NCBI RefSeq assembly: GCF_949628215.1
Contig: NC_134286.1
Location: forward strand, 1,860,001-1,924,000
Length of the DNA stretch: 64,000 bases
Reading direction: 5' to 3'
Source of the DNA: Phalacrocorax aristotelis
Taxonomy: Eukaryota; Chordata; Aves; Suliformes; Phalacrocoracidae
This document shows positions 48,201-61,145 of the stretch, piece by piece. The number at the start of each line of letters is the position of its first letter. Position 1 is the stretch's first letter. Both the position numbers and the translations under genes were made by a program. Under the pieces are notes generated by a model. The model saw only the letters and a program-made list of their open reading frames with translations. It was not told the origin of the DNA and did no database searches.

Positions 48201-51200
48201 TGTGCGCCCCGTCTCCCTCCAGGATGCCCTGAAAGAGGGTGGCTTCTGTTGGGGCTTGGAGACTGTGTAAAAAGAAGGCAAGACTTATGGGGCCAGAGAA
48301 AGGGGCAAGAAGACACATGCCTGCCCAGCCTGGGAGGCTGCGATGCTGTTTCTGAGCCTGCAATGAGCACTGGGCAAAGCGCAGGGAAGGGTCTCGTTGG
48401 CCACATCAAGCCTGAACTGATGCAGCGGCCAAAAATCCACCCAGGATCGTGCTGGTTCCCAGAGATTTCATTAGCAGCTATTTAAAGTTGATGCGAGTTA
48501 AGAGGGTATAAATTTTCATGCCTATAGGCCTGCAGACACTAAAGCTGGAAGGCAATGTGGAGTGAGAGAGAAATTTCTCAGCTGTAAATTTGCCTTGTGA
48601 CTCTATAAAAACTGAAATGGGCAGTGTGAAAATATTTCTGCTGGAAAGAGCATGGAAAATGCTGCACCCCTGAGAAAACAATACAAAGCACTGCAGACCC
48701 AGATCAAACTCCAGGCTTGGAAACGCTTTGAGGTGCGAGATGGGACTCTCCAGACACTGAAATCATGGGTAGGGTCTGGATTTCTAACAGCATCTCTTCT
48801 GGGTGTGAGCTAGGAGTTCCCTTTGTTTCGGTATTTATTTATATAGTCTAATAGATGACACACAGGGATCTGCATTCTGGTTTCTCAAAAAAGAAAGAAG
48901 TATCATTTTCAAGCACGTGCATCCCAAAATCATGCTGACTGTGTAACTCTATTTCTGAATGACTTCAGAGCTCCTGAAGCTTCACCGTCTTCCCTGGGCA
49001 CAGGAGTACTTGGGACTCGTGAAAATTAGGCAACTTGTTAGTGTAGATCTAAAAATGTGCATGAGGGCCTCATCTTTCACACCAACATTTGAACACGTGA
49101 CACTAGCAATCTTGAAGACAAACTGTATTTTATTGTCCTCCTCACTCTTCACTGTAAGAATGTGGTTTTGGGCTGTTTTCCACCTACCAGGAAGCCCAAG
49201 GATGTTTCTAGGCCTTTCAAAGACTGCATGTTCTGGATACATTCAAATCGGAGCGCCTTGATGTTGGCAAGTTCTTCTTCATTTGTTTTTATGTGGTCAA
49301 GCAGGTTTTTTGGGGGTTTTTTCTTTGTGGGTTTATGGATTTTGTGACTGGAAAGTTAGTGTGATGCCGCCTCAGAAAACTGATGAAAATCTTGTAGTTA
49401 AGAGTTGAAGAAATTATTAATGATCATAATTTCCCGCATTTTTTGCCTGGAGGACTCCTTTGTTCTCTTCTTTTTGTCTAAAATTTGCATTAAGTAAGAG
49501 CTTATAATTTATTTTTCACTAGGAACCCCCTTGCCATGGCAGAGCAGGAGTTGCCTGGATGGGCTGTAGAAGGTGGGTTTATACCATTTTATACGCAAGA
49601 TGCTACGAGCCAGACGGGTTTTACTGTGTGACTTTTCTCTCTCTCACTGTTTTTCCTGGTCTCTCCGTTGCCCACTTTGGATCATGGCCTTGATGCTGTC
49701 ATTCTGTTAGATCTGCTTCGGTAACTGAGGAAGAGCAAGGTCATACTGATGTGTTTCCTCCACTAAAAACATTGGTGTCTTTATTAATTCAGTTTTAATT
49801 GTATTGAAGTGAGGTTCCTTGATGGGAAAGGGCTGGGAAGGGGGGTGTTTTCCACCTCCACAGTAGAAATGCCTTTTCTTTCTTTCATCTATATTCATAG
49901 AGATGCATATTTCAAGGAGAGGGTCAGGCACAGGAGAAGGTGTTGCTGGTGCCACATGGGACTTGGTTGATTGTCCCCTCTCATGAGCTTGCCCTGAGCC
50001 AGAAGTTTACTTAAAAGCCCTGTTAATTAAACCACATCAGGTGAAAAAGTAGGTCCCAGTAATCTGGGTGGGGAAAAAAAGAACAAATTAAATTCAAAAG
50101 CCTGAGAGTGAAGCACTGGAAGTGGGATGACCTCGGTCATCATGTTCCTGGAGCTTAGAGAAGGGTAGATCCCCAACGGCCAAGAAGATTTGGTGGTGGT
50201 CAGCAGGAATGTGCTGGTCCCATCCTGGGGGCTTCTCTTTAAATAGTAGCAGAGGAGACGAGTAAGGTTAGGCTTGACGTTGTAGGCTGAGTTTGGGAAG
50301 GACTGGACACAATCCTCACCCTCCTCCTGTTGACCTAATAAGCAAATAGAACTGGAAAGCGGGACATGCTTAGTTATGAGTTATTTCCAGTCCAACTGCA
50401 TTATCCAAGAAGAAGTCAGCTCTTGGTTTTTATTCCCTGTCAGACCCCCTGCTCGCTCCTCTTGGGCCCCAAAGAGTCTTCCCTCTCGCAGCCCCATTCC
50501 AGCCATCACCCTGATCAGCGTCCTGTTTCTGTCCTCCTCCACAAAGGTCTGTTATGAAATCAGCTGTACATTGAGAAAACTCGCTCCTGGCGAGAGCAGT
50601 CAAGAGCCTTCAGCTGGTGAAGGTGAGGGTACACAGAAGGAGACTCTGGAGGTGAATTTGGTGTCGTGTTAGGGGAGCAACACGGACATGCCGCGTGAAT
50701 GCCATGTGTATTGCTCCAGTGCAACCCAACATGGGTCCAGCCCTCGCACTGCCCTCTGGGCAGCTTCCTGTAAGGAAAAGTGTGTAGGATCTGGTTTTCC
50801 TTTTAAGAGGGACGTGTTAAGTGCAAGCAAAGAACACAGACCTGATAAATCCAAGGGATGTCAAATGACACTGAACTTCCTCACCTCACTGTGGAAACAT
50901 CAAGGGAAGGGACCCGAACCGAGCAACAGGAATTGCTGTATGCGATGCCACACTAGGGAGAGGTTATCTTTGTATTTTCTATGGCACATCACCTCATTTA
51001 TGCCCCGCTTTCCTTTTCCCTACTAGTCTCACTCATGTTTTTCAGTGTGAAATGCCTCCTAGCTACCCTTCATGTTTGATCTGCTGCCTTTTCCAAGGCT
51101 GGCTCTAGGATGTTCCCGCACTCCTCTTCCTCCAGTCTTTCTCAGCCTCTCCCCACCACCCTCCCCGCTATCACTCAGCCTTCTTTCCTATGATTTGACC

Positions 51201-52189
51201 TTTGATCCAAAACTAATCGGGGTTGACCCACACCTTCTCTACACAGGGATTAGCCGGTCATTGCTACCCGGGCATTTATTCCTTGCAAAACCGGTTAGTG
51301 CTCAGTCTTCCCCCAAAATGTTTCTCCAATTGTTTGATGCTAAGCCCAGCTTAACACCCGGCCTACAGTAAAGCCACAGGTAAGTCTGTGACCAGCTCAG
51401 AAGAAAGTCTTGCTGTCAGAAGATCCCCTGACATGTTTGTATTCACAAGCTTGTCAGCATTTGGCTTTTTTTTAATCTCTTGGGGAAAATCGCTTCTGTT
51501 TCTAACACCACTTCAGACCCTCCGAGCCTAGCTGTGAACAAGTCTAGCATCAGTGCTAAAACGCCAGATGCCGTGGAGAGCCGTTCTGGGTGAGGCTACA
51601 CTAGAAACCGTCACTGCGCTGGCATTGGGGACGGTGGAGTTAGGAAGCCAAAGAGAGAACCTCTTTTCTATAAACTGTAAGTTTTTCATAAAAGCCTTTC
51701 TAATTTGTACCAAAGAGACTCTAGCACACCCTTGGGACTGGTAAAAATAATAATAGTTTAAGTGGTAGAAGACTGTGAATTTGAAACAGAAGGTTATGAG
51801 ATTTAGAAGTATTACAAAAACGTCAACATTGTATATCAATAAGTGTAATTTAGATATACAAAGGAGATAGCAAAGATTTCAACAAAGAACTGTCAAGTCA
51901 AGTCTTACCTCGTCAGATCGTTTCTGAAATGAAGCAGATGTCTTCGTCCGATGGATACAGAGAAACCGGCCTTCATATCCAAAAGTACGTTGTTTAAAAT
52001 CACAAATGGATTACTCCCTTCAAAAATTACATGGTTTGCTATTTTTCAATCATTTTTTTTTTTTTATTCCGAGATGAAACACACATGTTTATATTGGCTG
52101 GTTTAGCCTAGAAATGCAGCATTTCCCAAAGCTAGCAATCCAGAGCTCGTGGAGCCATGACTGCTGGACCCGTAATAAAAGAGATGAAG

Positions 52190-52440
52190 GCAAATGGCAC
52201 TCATTAGAGCTGTATCTGTTCGCTGTTTGAAATATGCCTTTGTAATAAGCAATTTCATTTTTACTATTCCATACCACAACAAATGGCTACTGCCCCTTTC
52301 CAAATCCTCTAATCAATGCTCAAATGGCGTGCTTTATCAAGCCTTGATCCGACGTGGGCTCCGCAGAGGAAATTGCTGGTTTAAGGCTGTGTTACTATAG
52401 GATATTACATCTGAGCCTTGTGATCTTTCTCCTCGCTTAA
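52190..52440. promoter_or_regulatory. Candidate intergenic regulatory island
   Basis: This AT-rich segment contains GCACTCATTAGAGC, CCTTTGTAATAAGCAATTTC, CTCTAATCAATGC and TTTATCAAGCC. These words fit SOX, homeodomain and GATA-type sites. It lies about 9 kb upstream of the EDA start. The call is made from motif content only. Confidence 0.22.
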
Positions 52441-55400
52441 ATCTGCAACTGCTGGGATGCATCTAAGAACAAACGCTCGGGTTTTCCTTCCCCTGGTTAT
52501 TGCTGTCATGTAATATTAACAGTCTCGAGATTGCAAATCACTGAAATCCCAGGTCACCTGGAAACCAAGCCCCTTACGCGGAGGTCCCGTAGCTGGATCA
52601 GGGCCTTGGGTGTGCAGTTTCCAATAACTTAAGAAGTGAGCAGAAAAAGACAGTTCCATATGTCCTCCTTATGACCGCTCCTGCTTTGATATACATTCCT
52701 TGGATTTATCCTTTTCAAAGCCAGGGCTTCAGTTCTTTACCCTGGACTTCACCCTACCTTACCTGAGATGCTTAAAAGTTTGAATTTAGTCCAAAACTAC
52801 GTGGTAAGACTCTGGTCCCCGGCTCCCAATAGCTACTGACCTCTCCTCCCCACTGGCACCTCTGCGGGGGCAGCGAGAAACACGTGGCTTTCAGGAACGC
52901 TGGAGCCGGGGCACGAGGGGGCTTTGCTCCACCATCTCCCACCCTGCAGCTTTATTTGCTGGGCAGGCAGGGGCTGCGCGAGGGCTGAGGGCTCAGCTGG
53001 GACCCCCCATGTCTGGCACGGCAGCGTTGCCCTGGCCGTCGAGGGAACACTGCCGGGAGGTGGTGTATTCACGTGGACGCCTGTGGGCATCAGGCACAAG
53101 GACACACGGGTCACAGTGTTACCAAAAACCACGGCAATCTGGATGATTTTTAATTCTTTTTTTTATTTATTTTTCTTCAACACTGTTTAATTTTTTTTTT
53201 CTTTTCTGCTGATCCCAGAAGAGCTGCTTACGCCAGCCTAAATCGTCCGTGCGGCTGTGACCTGGGAGATGTGGTGTGCTACTGTGCCATAACTAAAGCT
53301 GCCTTAGGAAGGAGGCCAGTGCCTGAGGCCACCTCGACCCTGGGCTTTTTGATGCTAATAGCGAAGCAGCGGTGGCTATATACACAGTGCATCAGAGACG
53401 TGGAAGCTGCAGGCCAGGTGTGCCTGAGGCAGGGCAGGGTGAGGGCTCCTCGCAGGGACCTGGGGCTGGCGGCTCCAGGGGTGGTTCTGGAGGGCAAATG
53501 GGCTCGTGTGACCATCCCACCGGGTGACAAAGGGGAGACGCCGCAGCCCACAGCGCTCCCCTCGTGACAAGCGACGGTGCTTGGCGCGCTCGCTGCGGCA
53601 AGCCCGCGGCCGTGGGTCCTGCGAGTCCCTGCCCTGTGAGAAGGGATTGGCGAGGGGGAGGTGGGACATTGGGCAGGCCCTCGGGGCACCCCAAAGCCCC
53701 TGCCCTCCTGGAGCAAAGCTCGGGAAGAGCCGTGTCACAGCTGCTGTGCTGATGGACATCTAGGAATACCCTGGGGAACCGCAGCGGTGCGAGAAAAGTC
53801 TGCGGCTTTCCTGCGAGGCGCAGAAAGCGCATCGGTTTAGTCAGGTGAGTACCAAACCTCCAGGTGTGTTGGGCGGTAGGACAGGACAAAGCAGCACATC
53901 TGGGCTGGGAAGAGCCTTGCACAGGCTGGGTCATACCAGTGGAGAGATGGGTAGTACTGGAGCTCACGTGCTTCACAGAAATTGAGCTCATATAATTTAG
54001 AATTAACTCCGCCAGTGCAGTACTGGGTCTTGTGCGTGGACTTATCCCCGCAGAGCAAGTTGTCATCCCAGTTTCACAACTGAAATGTCTCCTCCAGCCA
54101 GAGGGGAAGCTGACGGGAGATGTCCCTGCCCTAGGTTTGTGGCGTGAGTGCGTGTCAGCCTCTTCTGGCTTCTGCTTCTCTTGCTTCAGAGATTTAAATT
54201 CTGTGGATAATAATTTAATCAGGATTGTTTCTCCAAAGAGGTAATTTGTGCCGTGCATTAACAGAGACAAATATCAAATGACCGAAATCATTTGCAGATG
54301 GAGCGGGGCCACAGCTTGAGCCCCGGTATGGGCAAAGCGTGCTGCAAGACTCATCTGCTTCTGCTTTGAGGGCGGTCACTCTGTTTGGTTTCAGTGGGAA
54401 GGGGCATGTTTTGGGGGTCTCCCACGCGGACGACGGGAGCGTGGCTCTGTGGGGTGGCTCCTTTCCGCCCCCCAAGGAGGGCGGAGGGAGAGGGAAGCAG
54501 CAAATCCAGAGCCGTGTTCCCCGGCAGACGGGTCAGGCAAACATCTGCGCCAGAAACGCTGGGGCCTGAGGAAACTCCTGCCATCCTCTGGCAATGGTCC
54601 TCCAGTCAAGCTAAGCGTTAGCTGGACGGTGCAGCTCCCTCCTCCTCCTCCCTGTTTTCACATGGGCTGCTGGTGACTGAATATTACTGATACAAGCAAG
54701 GGGCAAACCAGGCTCTGGGCTTTCTGAAAGGGTGTCTTTCATATAAGACTTATATTCCTTGAGGCAAAGACCATATCCTCTTTCATTGGCAACAGCGAAT
54801 CCTGAAACCATCACTCCAGGACAATAACTTGGAAGACTCCTCCGCTGCCCGCTCGCCTGAGAAACCTGGGATGTGGGGAGCCGAAGGGTCGGGGGCGATG
54901 AGGCAGCGAGTACCGGGGAGGTTGTATAATGTGGTGTGGAATATCATTGTTCCAGCCAGGATGAGTAAGAGCACAGCTGACGCTGGTCACCGACTGCACT
55001 TCCATGTGTCTGAGGGAGGGGGAGGCTGAGAGACAGTTGCACAGTTGAAAATAAAGACAATAAGTCTATAAAAGTTTAAGAACTGAATAGATTCCTAACA
55101 TTTGTTTTTCATTATCACCAAATAACATATAAATAAACATACAACAGAACCAAGAGCAACATCCTAGTTACCCTCTCTAGAAGAAGCTGTGTTTAGGCTT
55201 AACTTAGCCTTCTTTGGCCAAACCTCCTCCTTGTATACTCGGTACTGAAACTAAATAGCAAAGCTGGCTAAGCAATTGGGCCTCCATCTTCCCTTAAAAC
55301 AGAAAGCAAGGCAAAGGCTTGTCTATACAGGCAAGCTAGAAGTCAACAAGCTGCTAATTCTTAGAGGTCTGTAGTACAAGGGGAAGAATATGTGTAAATA

Positions 55401-56219
55401 AGCACAGTAAGAGTCAACAGATCCATTTTTTCTCTCTCCCTGTAAAAAGGGGACAAGCATACATAGCTGTTGTTGTTGTTACTGCTGTTTAACTATTAGT
55501 GCACCTCAAAGGAAAAATGTCTGTCAGTGCACACTGGTAGGTTTTGCTTTTCCTTTTTTCATGCTTCACGATGTAGAAAAGGGACCCTTGAGTGATGCTG
55601 TGCACACCGTGCTCTGTAAACACTGCCTGGTGCTTGTGAGGAAAAAATTAATTCAGGCTTAAAATGCAGTGGCTGTTTAGCTGACGCTGGGATATCGGGC
55701 GTTTTCTAATCATCCTCTGCCTTGCACATCTCGTCGAAGCCTGTTACAGTGGCCGCCGGTCAGGTGGGGGGAATGGGATGGCCCTGGTGCAGGAGAGTTT
55801 GACGAGAGGGACGAGCAGCTCGGTAGGTGTCAGTTTAAATGACAGTTGTAAGAATTCACGGATAAGACGGGAGGGACAGACAAATTTCCAGACACAATAG
55901 TGACAGCCTGAGTAGAGGGAAAGTCTCAGAAGAGTCGTAGACAGAGCCAGGAGAGAGGCATCCCATGAATGCAATTGCTTAGCACACGTTGTTCCTATAA
56001 CATGAGCATATTGTTCAATCCATGCCCCTACAGAAGCAGGTGGATGCTAATAACTACCTTTACTGCACAGGCAGAGCTCACGGTTATTGAAAAGACAATC
56101 TTAAGTAAACCAGATCGTATGGAACATCCTGGCTCTCACTGAGGAAAGATAATTGTAACTGCAGTGATGTATGGAGGCTTTATAAAAGTCAGGATCCTTT
56201 GCCCTAAGGGCTTATGAAC

Positions 56220-56480
56220 ACGGCTGAGGACACGCTGTCGGTATGCTATGACTTCAGGTTTCAGGAGACTTTATTGTATTAGCGTTGCTGCTAACATCAC
56301 CGAAAGAGTAAGAGATGGCTTTCCTGCAATTTAGTGGAGCTTTCCTCAAAGGAAAGTCATGAATTCCAAAGCTTTTAGGTCACACATGTTAAAATCTATC
56401 CTATTGCTGCTGCAAATATTACAGCTGTTGCCAAAATGTAAATGGGAAATGGGCTAAAATCTTCTTTACAAGGGCCTTCT
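56220..56480. promoter_or_regulatory. Candidate intergenic regulatory island
   Basis: This AT-rich interval includes GACTTTATTGTATTAGCG, CCTGCAATTTAGTGG, GGTCACACATG and GCTGCAAATATTACAG. It is about 5 kb upstream of EDA. Nothing beyond composition and motifs supports it. Confidence 0.2.
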
Positions 56481-57471
56481 AAGAGATTCACTGATCTGTT
56501 AAACATGCGTAGCAACGGGCACTTGGACCTGCCACAAAGTGCCCTGTGTCATGCTGAGAGAATTTTACCATTCCAAAAGAAAGGCAGATCTTCTAAACCG
56601 ACAAGGCTGCCCTAGCGAGCTCTCCTCCCATCTTTGGTTACATCCTGCCTGGGCGGGAAGGCCCCCTTGCACCGTGGTGCTGGAAAAGCCAGCGAGTTTA
56701 GGAATGGAGAGAAGCCCCCTGGCACCAGGGGCCAGTCGCTTCTGTGGGTTCTCCTCCTCGCCGGCCCCTGCCCACCCTCCAGAGGACGTGGGCCCGAGGG
56801 AGCAATGCCTTAACTTTCGGAATGTTTCCTTTTTTCCTAGATTTCTCCCCATTGTTCACGGGGAGGAAAAGCAGGGGCAGCTGGACCCAATAAACTCTAG
56901 CAGATATAAAGAGGCAAAATTTGGGTGGGGGGACCTCTTCCTTGTGCAAGAAGTAATATTATTTTTCTGATTAAAGAGAACTGTTCTTTATTTTCCTATT
57001 GTGGCCCCTGCCTTTGATCAGCCCATCCAAAGCATTACGAATCTGTGTCGTTGCTGCAGCCGTTACGAGCACGAGGCTTTGCGGTCCTCTGGCTCCTGCC
57101 TCTCCTGGACCGGGGCTCCTTGGAGCAATGAGGCTGGGCTGCAGAAGACAACGTAAACCTTTGGGGTTCTTCATCCATATAACAAAGTTTATCAGGTATG
57201 ACATAGCAAAAAGGGATGAAACTTGTAAAATAAAGGGCACCGGTTGCATTTGGCAGAGAAGGGGGACTCGTGGTTCAGAAGGGAAACGGCCGTGGCAGGG
57301 GAGGGCTCTCCGCCCCGCGCTCCCACCAGAGCCTGGACCTGGCGGCAGCGCTTAGTGCAAGAGCAATTAAATTAAAATGCTGGAGGCGCCGTGCAACGCC
57401 TCTGTCTGTGGGGCTTGACCGGTGCCACGGGGTCAATGCGTGAGGATCCCTCTCAGGTCTGGGGTGACATG

Positions 57472-57657
57472 TATTAATTATAACCCATATTAATTATAGC
57501 ATTAGATGGACTTCTTTTAATTGGTGGGACGCTGTGTGATGATCTGCTCTCGGAGGCAGAAGTACCTTGTTTTGAGGACTTGGCAAACGTCCCTAATGAG
57601 ACCAGAGCCGAAGCGGTGAACTCACTTCTTATAACCAGTTAATATTACTAACTGGTT
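57472..57657. promoter_or_regulatory. Candidate EDA-upstream regulatory island: homeodomain doublet and inverted MYB/GRHL-type sites
   Basis: TATTAATTATA occurs twice with 16-bp spacing (57472-57482 and 57488-57498); TTAATTA is the paired/LIM homeodomain palindrome. About 130 bp further on, AACCAGTTA and TAACTGGTT (57633-57641 and 57649-57657) form a perfect 9-bp inverted repeat with a 7-nt spacer. Each arm contains TAACTG, the MYB consensus, and AACCAGTT is close to the Grainyhead-like consensus. A role in epithelial expression of EDA about 3.5 kb downstream is conceivable but is inference. Confidence 0.3.
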
Positions 57658-57960
57658 GACCCCGGTAGGCAGCTTGGACCTAGCGACATTTGCAACATGG
57701 GCTTGTCTTTAAGACCCTGTGAACATACACAGCTCAAAGTATTTCAGGGACTTCTGGGCTTACTTCACCCCTAAAATTAATCTTAAAAGTAACATAAATT
57801 ACTCTTGAAAAGGGAACTAGGCTATCGCAAGTCTGAGTAGGTCAATGTACCATTGTTTCTAAATAATTTGAGTCTCGATCTTGGAAAACAGCAACAACCC
57901 TCAGCGTTCAAATAATTATAAATTATCCTAAAATAATTACAGGACTTTGTACAGAGGGTC

Positions 57961-57980
57961 CATTTGCTTTCATTTGCTTT
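57961..57980. repeat. Tandem duplicate of CATTTGCTTT
   Basis: Two exact, adjacent copies of a 10-bp word lie in an AT-rich interval (about 57.88-58.13 kb) that also has CAAATAATTATAAATTATCC. It is a short direct repeat of unknown meaning. Confidence 0.85.
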
Positions 57981-58149
57981 TTGCTCTTGAGTTGTGAGGG
58001 TTGGCAGTGGTTAATGCTTCCAGTTTTTTCTTCACAAATATTAGGGAAACATTTCTTTCTTAAATGAAAACAGAGACTCTCATAAAATTTCATGACTATT
58101 ACACAGAACTTAAAGAAAAAAATCCCCTATTGCAGAAAAAATAAGGCTA

Positions 58150-58330
58150 ACGAGGACTACAAAGAGGTCATCTAGTTCATCCTCCTCCCCAAAGGCAGGA
58201 TAAACAGCAACTATAATATTCTTTATAGCTGTAATCTATGAAATACTGAGTGATGAAGACCCCACAAATTCCCAGGCAATCTGTTCCAGGACTTGGAAGG
58301 CTTTCTCCGGGAAAGGACAGCCTCGTGGAA
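58150..58330 (-). mobile_element. Old CR1/L3-type LINE fragment, minus orientation
   Basis: The phrase GAGGTCATCTAGTTCATCCTCCTCCCCAAAGGCAGGATAAAC is a well-known signature of ancient CR1/L3 elements read in reverse (key part at 58163-58204). It is followed about 70 nt later by AGGCAATCTGTTCCAGGACT and GGCTTTCTCCGGG. Divergence from modern CR1 shows it is old and inactive. The ends are approximate. Confidence 0.7.
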
Positions 58331-60979
58331 AAATCCCCCTACCCACGGGATGGCGGAGCACGGGAACACGGACCCGCAAGGTCCCACCCGGCTCCCCCAG
58401 CCCGGCCCTGCAGCAGAAGGTGCCTCCCTCTGAGGTGGGCTCGCAGGGCACGTCCCGGGGCACCACGGGGCACCCAAGGCCTTCCCACGGCGCATCTAGC
58501 GTGAGGCCGGGAGCCACAGCTCTGATGGCTGCCATCGGTCACCCAGGGATCCCGGCCCTCGGGGATTTGCTAGGCGACGGCCCTCGGTGCCGCCACCCTT
58601 CCCCACAGGTCTGATGGTAATTATGTCAGTCCCTCGCAGTGCTTGCTTCCCCAGCGCTGACGATCTGCTCTGCATTATCTGAGCCTCTAAAACCAGCTGG
58701 AAGTGCTCCTCAGCAGTGCCACCTAGCCACCCCTGCCTCACCCTCCGCAGCCTTCGGGCTCGTATTAAGACCCTTGCACTAGTTTTTTATTCTTTCAAAT
58801 TGTATCCTGTTTTCTTCAGGCCACCTCTCCGATTTGTTAGGATCATTTTTAACGCCGTGTTGGAACTCCCTTGCGGCCCGCGGCATGCGGGCATCACACA
58901 GAGACGTACTCGTCTCGCTCTCTATTTCATTATCGAGATCAAACACGGATTGGTAGTAGGACCGGCAAAGACTTTGGCAGAGCTCCTTTGGATCTGTTGC
59001 TTCCTCGACAGTGAACTATCGATAAACTGCTCCCTGCGGTGCAGGTGCTCACGTCAGGCGCCTCCCCTGCTCCGCCGCGCGTTCCTGCTTCCCTCCCGCT
59101 TCTGCTCTTGGCAAGCCCTGGGGGCCGGCGGGCCCTACAGCCACCCAGGCGAGGGAACCCCTCGGCAGCAGGAAGGTCCGAGCACCGTGGGAATCGCCAC
59201 GAAGCGGCTTTGCTGTAGGTGGTCGCCGAGGAGGTCAGATCGGCCTGACGAGGTCTCCCTCGACAAACCCCCGTCAGCTGCCCTCCTTTCCATCTCACCC
59301 TCCAGATGTGATGGAGGGTAATTACCTCCTTGGTAATTTGGAATGTTTTGGGGATATTTAGCCAAGCTCTGTGGCCTCTGTATTGATTCCCCACCATTTT
59401 ATTCACCCTCAACCAGTCCTTTAAGCTCTCCCTGAGCCCTCAAACTCCCAGTGATAACCCCTAATAATTTGGCTAAAACATCATCCTCATCAGGTCCAGC
59501 TATCTGCAAAAACCCTAGCGTTTCTGTCTCCGCTCCGCCTTCCCTTCCCCGGTTCTGTCACCGCTGCTAGCAGTTGCCTGCCTGAAACTTGGATGGTTTT
59601 TCTTCCTAATTAAATACAATTTGTCACTAAAATAGACCCAACGCTTCTGTTCGCTTCCCATATCAGCTGTCCGTGTTCCTCCTCGCTGAGAACCACCTGG
59701 ATTTTCTCTCCTTGTTTAGTGCCATACTCGATGTTTCCTTATCTCCCGCCCCGCTTGCTGTCTGTCCTCGCGCTGCCCCGCCACCGGAGCCTCGCTCCTT
59801 CCAGCTCTGTCCCCACAAGCTCACGCTATTCTTAGGCTCGGTGTTAGGGACTGCTCTGATTTATACTTTCTGTGCGTGTTCCTCATTGTGTTCGAGATGA
59901 CCAAGCTGATCTCATGCTATTCTTTCTATCTCGCTTTGCGCTGGGATGGTCTGCAGATGTGCCATTGCTCTAACTCCAGTGAGGAACCGGCAACTCCCCG
60001 GACGGCTTCCCCCATCCCTTGTTTTCTGAGGGATACATACCCAAACTCATGGTTTATTCAAGCCTGCTTTCTTGACGTTCACAGTCTTTCCTCTCAAATC
60101 CCGCGCTTTTTCCTGCTTAACTTTTGCCCAAGCTGCTTTCCACCTTCGACTTGTTTCTAGCAGCTCAGAAAAGCTGGAGAAGGCAACTGTTGATGCCCCA
60201 AAACATGCAACAAACCTGCCGAGCGCCCAGCGCTCAGCTGCAGTCGCCTTCCAAGTGGCACCTATGGAATTAAGCTCTGCCTGCTGAGCCCCAGGCTTTG
60301 GATGTCTTTGTTACCTGCCCTCAAAAATCCTCCCTCCTCTGATTTCTGATTGCAGAGAGCCCTCCCCGCACGCGGGCGCCTGGCAGTGCAGCTCATTTTT
60401 GAGAGCTTATTTGCCTAACGTGACCGCGCTCTCAGGTGTTCACGGTCCCAAGGGGGCCGCAGCAAACCGCCCCCTCGGTTTCCACCCTTGTCTAGCCTCC
60501 TTCCAACGCCAGCGATGTAGAACCCCGCCGCGCAACCGCCCGGCCAGTTATTTTCAGCCTCGCTCTGTAACTTTTTGCTCTGTTTGCTTAAAGATAAGAA
60601 CAAAGGCGATGCTGGAAGCCGCGGGCTGGAGGTCGGGCTCCCCGAGCGGGTGCTCGCCACAGGCCGGCTGGGCATGCCTGTGGGTGGGAGACGGGTGCGC
60701 GGCAGGGGCGATGCGTGAGGTGGGGGGGGTTCGGTACCCCTCGGTGGGCTCCGCTCCGGCACCCGCCTCCCATCACCCTGGGACGAGGGGGTGTTTCTTG
60801 TGCCAAGAAGCCGCGTCCTCGGCGGCGACGCGACTAGAAAAGAGGGGCTGCCCCCGACATGGGAGCGGCGGAGGCGGCTGCGGCGGGCCCGGCACCCCCT
60901 GGGGCCATCCAGGGACACGGCCCCTTTGTCCCGGGGACACGCAGCCCTCCGGCGGGGCCGGCGGCGGCCGGGCTCTGCC

Positions 60980-61145
60980 CGCGCTGGGGCGTGGCCAACC
61001 CCCCCTCCGGAGCCCCGCCCTGACCACGCCCCTGCCCCGCCCTCCCGGCCGCGCCCCGCCCGCTCAGCCCCGCGGCGGGACGGCGCTCCCCGGCCGAGCA
61101 TGGAGCAGTAGCGGCTCGGCGCCCGGCCGCTCCGTACCGCCGGCC
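60980..61145 (+). promoter_or_regulatory. EDA core promoter and 5' UTR, TATA-less with GC/CACCC boxes
   Basis: Five Sp/KLF-type boxes cluster here: GGGGCGTGG (60986), CCCCGCCC (61013), CCACGCCCC (61024), CCCCGCCC (61035) and CCCCGCCC (61054). No TATA box is visible. Transcription probably starts between about 61.06 and 61.12 kb, giving a short leader before the ATG at 61146. An ATG at 61100 gives only the three-codon frame MEQ followed by a stop. Confidence 0.6.

Larger units (their letters stand above)
38691..60979. other. NALF2-EDA intergenic region (about 22 kb)
   Basis: No gene is supported here. Composition is mixed up to about 45 kb, with CpG-rich patches at about 40.13-40.34, 40.68-40.84, 43.06-43.23 and 44.35-44.61 kb, and AT-richer beyond. 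Specific items are listed separately: a 16-bp minisatellite, a possible distal poly(A) site, one old CR1 fragment, and motif-dense AT-rich islands near 41.1, 52.2, 56.2, 57.5 and 57.9 kb. Open frames up to about 270 codons have no recognisable domain. Any of these islands could act on EDA or NALF2, but this is inference. Confidence 0.6.
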
